Positions 61,936-64,000 of a stretch of 64,000 nt of DNA are shown in pieces. The DNA is taken from assembly GCF_001020205.1 (NCBI RefSeq), contig NZ_CP011663.1, positions 310,001 to 374,000 of the forward strand, read 5' to 3'. Made by a program: the position numbers and the translations under genes. The DNA is from Clostridium sporogenes (GTDB lineage: Bacteria; Bacillota; Clostridia; Clostridiales; Clostridiaceae). The stretch's first letter is position 1. Each line of letters starts with the position of its first letter. The notes under the pieces are model-generated. The model saw nothing but the letters and a program-made list of their open reading frames with translations. It ran no database searches and was not told where the DNA came from.

Positions 61936-62682
61936 ATGGAAATTTTAAGAGTTAGTAATTTAAAAAAAGTATATGGTAAAAAAATTATATTTACCTCTTT
62001 AAATAATATAAGCTTTAATATAGATGAGGGTGAATTTGTAGGAATTATGGGCCCTTCAGGAAGTGGTAAAACAACGCTTTTAAATATGATTTCTACAGTT
62101 GATAAACCAACTTCAGGACAAATAACAATAAAGGATAAGAACCCTTTAACACTTAAAGGGGAGGATTTAGCTTTGTTCAGAAGAAGAGAATTAGGATTTG
62201 TATTTCAAGATTTTAACTTGTTGGATACATTAACTATTGGAGAAAATATAGTGTTACCATTGACTTTAGATGGTATAGCAATTAAAGAACAGGATGAAAA
62301 GTTAACTAGAGTATCAAAAATTCTTGGAATAGAGAATTTATTAGCAAAGAGAACATTTGAAGTATCAGGAGGCCAAGCGCAAAGAACAGCTATTGCAAGA
62401 GCATTAATACATGATCCCTCTCTACTTTTAGCTGATGAGCCTACTGGTAACCTAGATTCAAAAGCATCAAAAATTGTAATGGAACTATTTGAAAAAATAA
62501 ATAAAGAGGAGAAAGTAACTACTATGATGGTTACCCATGATCCACTAGCTGCTAGTTATTGCAATAGAATACTTTTTATAAAAGATGGAGCTATTTACAA
62601 TGAAATTTATAAGGGGGATAGTAGGCAGCAATTTTATCAAGAAATAATAGATGTTCTTGCTCTATTAGGAGGTGGTAACTAA
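61936..62682 (+). CDS. BceA-type ABC transporter ATP-binding protein (module 2)
   Basis: 248 residues: Walker A GPSGSGKTT (39-47), FQDFNLLD, signature VSGGQAQRTAIARA, Walker B LLLADEPTGNLDS. Close relative of the ATPase at 4233. ATG 61936 is preferred, as GGTGA lies 6 bases ahead; ATG 61924 overlaps the ribosome site. Its stop shares one base with the permease start. Confidence 0.92.
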   Translation: MEILRVSNLKKVYGKKIIFTSLNNISFNIDEGEFVGIMGPSGSGKTTLLNMISTVDKPTSGQITIKDKNPLTLKGEDLALFRRRELGFVFQDFNLLDTLTIGENIVLPLTLDGIAIKEQDEKLTRVSKILGIENLLAKRTFEVSGGQAQRTAIARALIHDPSLLLADEPTGNLDSKASKIVMELFEKINKEEKVTTMMVTHDPLAASYCNRILFIKDGAIYNEIYKGDSRQQFYQEIIDVLALLGGGN

Positions 62683-64000
62683 TGAATTTTAGAGAGTTTT
62701 CCACCATAAATGTAGTAAGAAATATTAGAGCATATTTTGCATATTTATTAAGTAGTACTATATCAGCAGCTTTATTATTTTCATTTACTATGCTTGTATT
62801 ACATCCTAATTTAGATGTAACTATATTCCCAATGTATTTACAGAAGGCATTTAACATAACAACAATAATTGCATATCTATTTTTATGCTTCTTTATATTT
62901 TATTCTGTAAGTGTGTTTATAAAAAGTAGGTTTAAAGAGTTGGGTATACTATATATTCTAGGAGCTTCGGATAAACAAATTAAAAAAATGATAGCAATTG
63001 AAAATGTATTAATTAGTTCATTGTCTGGAATATCCGGAATTATATTAGGAGTGATTTTTTCTAAAATATTTTTAGTTCTTAGTGGTAAACTTTTAGGCTA
63101 TAATGCTTTGTTATTTTACTTCCCATTTAAAGCAATAATAATAACTTTATTAGCCTTTGTTTTAATGGGAATTTTAATTTCTATTTTTACTACATTTATA
63201 ATAAAGGAAGATGAAGTTTTAAATTTACTAAAGGGAACTCAAAAACCCAAGAGTGAACCAAAGACTTCAAATATTATTGCAATATTGTGTGTAGTATTAT
63301 TGCTTGGAGGATATTATTTATCTATTACATCAACTATGAATAATATAGCTTATAGAATTATACCTGTAACAGTAGCAGTTATAATTGCAACATATTTGTT
63401 ATTTTCACAGTTAAGCGTTTTTGTAATAAAGATTTTAAAAAAGAATAGAGAATTTTATATGAATAAAACAAGGGTATTATGGATTTCAACTCTTTTATAT
63501 AGGATAAAGGATAATACAAGAATGTTCTTTTTAGTTACCATAACTTCTGCCATAGCATTTACATCTATTGGAGCTGTATCAGCTTTTTGGGTAAATAAGG
63601 AGGCTGAAGTTGACAGAAATTTTCCACAAGCATTTTTTTATGCATCTAATAAAAAAGATTATAAAAAATTAGATTTTATAGAAGGTTCTCTAAAAAAAGA
63701 AGGTTATAATTATACAAAAGTTCAAGGGCAAATTAAGTCTATAGTATATAAGAAAGATACTGTACCTATAAATATAATTAATGAAAGTACCTATAATATG
63801 TTGGCTGAATCACTTGGACAAGAAAAAATACATATTAAAAGTAATGAATCAATAGCAGGGTCACCATTAATGATTAATAAGAGAGACAATATTTTAGTAG
63901 ATAATATGGATATAAAAGTTGTTACAAAGTTAAAAGAGAGGGTAATACCTGCATTATATGATGATGTATATATTGTAAAGGATGATGTATATAATAAGAT
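62682..64000 (+). CDS. BceB-type FtsX-family permease, 3' end cut by window edge
   Basis: The frame from ATG 62682 (AGGAGG about 11 bases upstream, within the ATPase gene) stays open for 439 codons to the window end. Begins MNFREFSTINVVRNIRAY, with membrane helices at about 20-45, 60-85, 105-135, 150-180, 205-225, 235-250 and 285-305, and the family block KSRFKELGILYILGASDKQI; the extracellular domain has started by residue 310. About 200 residues should be missing. Partner of the ATPase at 61936. Confidence 0.9.
   Translation, partial: MNFREFSTINVVRNIRAYFAYLLSSTISAALLFSFTMLVLHPNLDVTIFPMYLQKAFNITTIIAYLFLCFFIFYSVSVFIKSRFKELGILYILGASDKQIKKMIAIENVLISSLSGISGIILGVIFSKIFLVLSGKLLGYNALLFYFPFKAIIITLLAFVLMGILISIFTTFIIKEDEVLNLLKGTQKPKSEPKTSNIIAILCVVLLLGGYYLSITSTMNNIAYRIIPVTVAVIIATYLLFSQLSVFVIKILKKNREFYMNKTRVLWISTLLYRIKDNTRMFFLVTITSAIAFTSIGAVSAFWVNKEAEVDRNFPQAFFYASNKKDYKKLDFIEGSLKKEGYNYTKVQGQIKSIVYKKDTVPINIINESTYNMLAESLGQEKIHIKSNESIAGSPLMINKRDNILVDNMDIKVVTKLKERVIPALYDDVYIVKDDVYNK

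Noticed and set aside
1..64000. tRNA, rRNA, CRISPR array, prophage or intact transposase
   Set aside because: Reading the gaps, I saw no cloverleaf with a GTTCAA-type loop, no regularly spaced direct repeats, and no integrase or transposase proteins.

Overview
The window is a low-GC (roughly 30%), densely packed stretch of a spore-forming, anaerobic Firmicute, most likely Clostridium sensu stricto. The supporting signs are extreme A/T codon bias, strong AGGAGG-type ribosome binding sites, a gerA-type spore germination operon, Bce-type antimicrobial peptide sensing modules, a purine riboswitch ahead of pbuX-xpt, and PTS/RpiR/GH4 sugar modules. I see no rRNA, tRNA, CRISPR array or intact transposase. 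Nearly all genes are on the + strand; the exceptions are the germination genes (1-2174), an AraC regulator (49097-50065) and a DtxR-type regulator (55986-56366).

Layout. 1-2174 (-): gerAA/gerAB-like germinant receptor genes, the second cut by the window edge. 2356-6987: a complete Bce-type module (response regulator, sensor kinase, ABC ATPase, FtsX-type permease), then alanine racemase (7218-8432). 8896-13978 and 19421-24172: two paralogous alpha-glucoside modules, each with EIICB, a GH4 6-phospho-alpha-glucosidase, a Crr-type EIIA and an RpiR regulator, but in different gene order. They are separated by cold-shock, DUF1003, Rrf2/DsbA/NmrA-like redox and chemoreceptor genes. 24310-27730: dehydratase, KDPG aldolase and KDG kinase, a sugar-acid (Entner-Doudoroff type) route. 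27985-29784: adenine deaminase. 29983-33143: MarR regulator, two ArsA/Get3-like ATPases with C-terminal HSP20-like domains, and a 74-residue protein between them.

33550-39683: two-component system plus a GT2/GtrA/GT39 surface-glycosylation set. 40047-42986: LytTR/GHKL two-component system and a coiled-coil protein of unknown function. 43375-56366: iron/siderophore region with an AraC gene under a Fur-like box, one FecBCD-type importer with a MATE pump, a second AraC gene, a FeuABC-type importer fused transcriptionally to an exporter-fold ABC protein, and a DtxR-type regulator. 56585-58742: guanine-type riboswitch, xanthine/uracil permease and xanthine phosphoribosyltransferase. 59203-64000: a second Bce-type module carrying uppP (undecaprenyl-diphosphatase) between kinase and ABC genes; the permease runs off the end.

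The region reads as an accessory/adaptive block: envelope defence (two Bce modules, UppP, Alr), carbohydrate scavenging (two alpha-glucoside PTS systems, sugar-acid catabolism), iron acquisition and purine salvage. The least explained items are a structured RNA-like element (21891-22015) with no partner gene, a two-copy palindromic repeat (12951-13015 and 22031-22130; 39 of 40 bases identical over one end), the tandem ArsA-HSP20 operon, the LytTR-linked coiled-coil gene, and a ~105-bp imperfect palindrome downstream of xpt.
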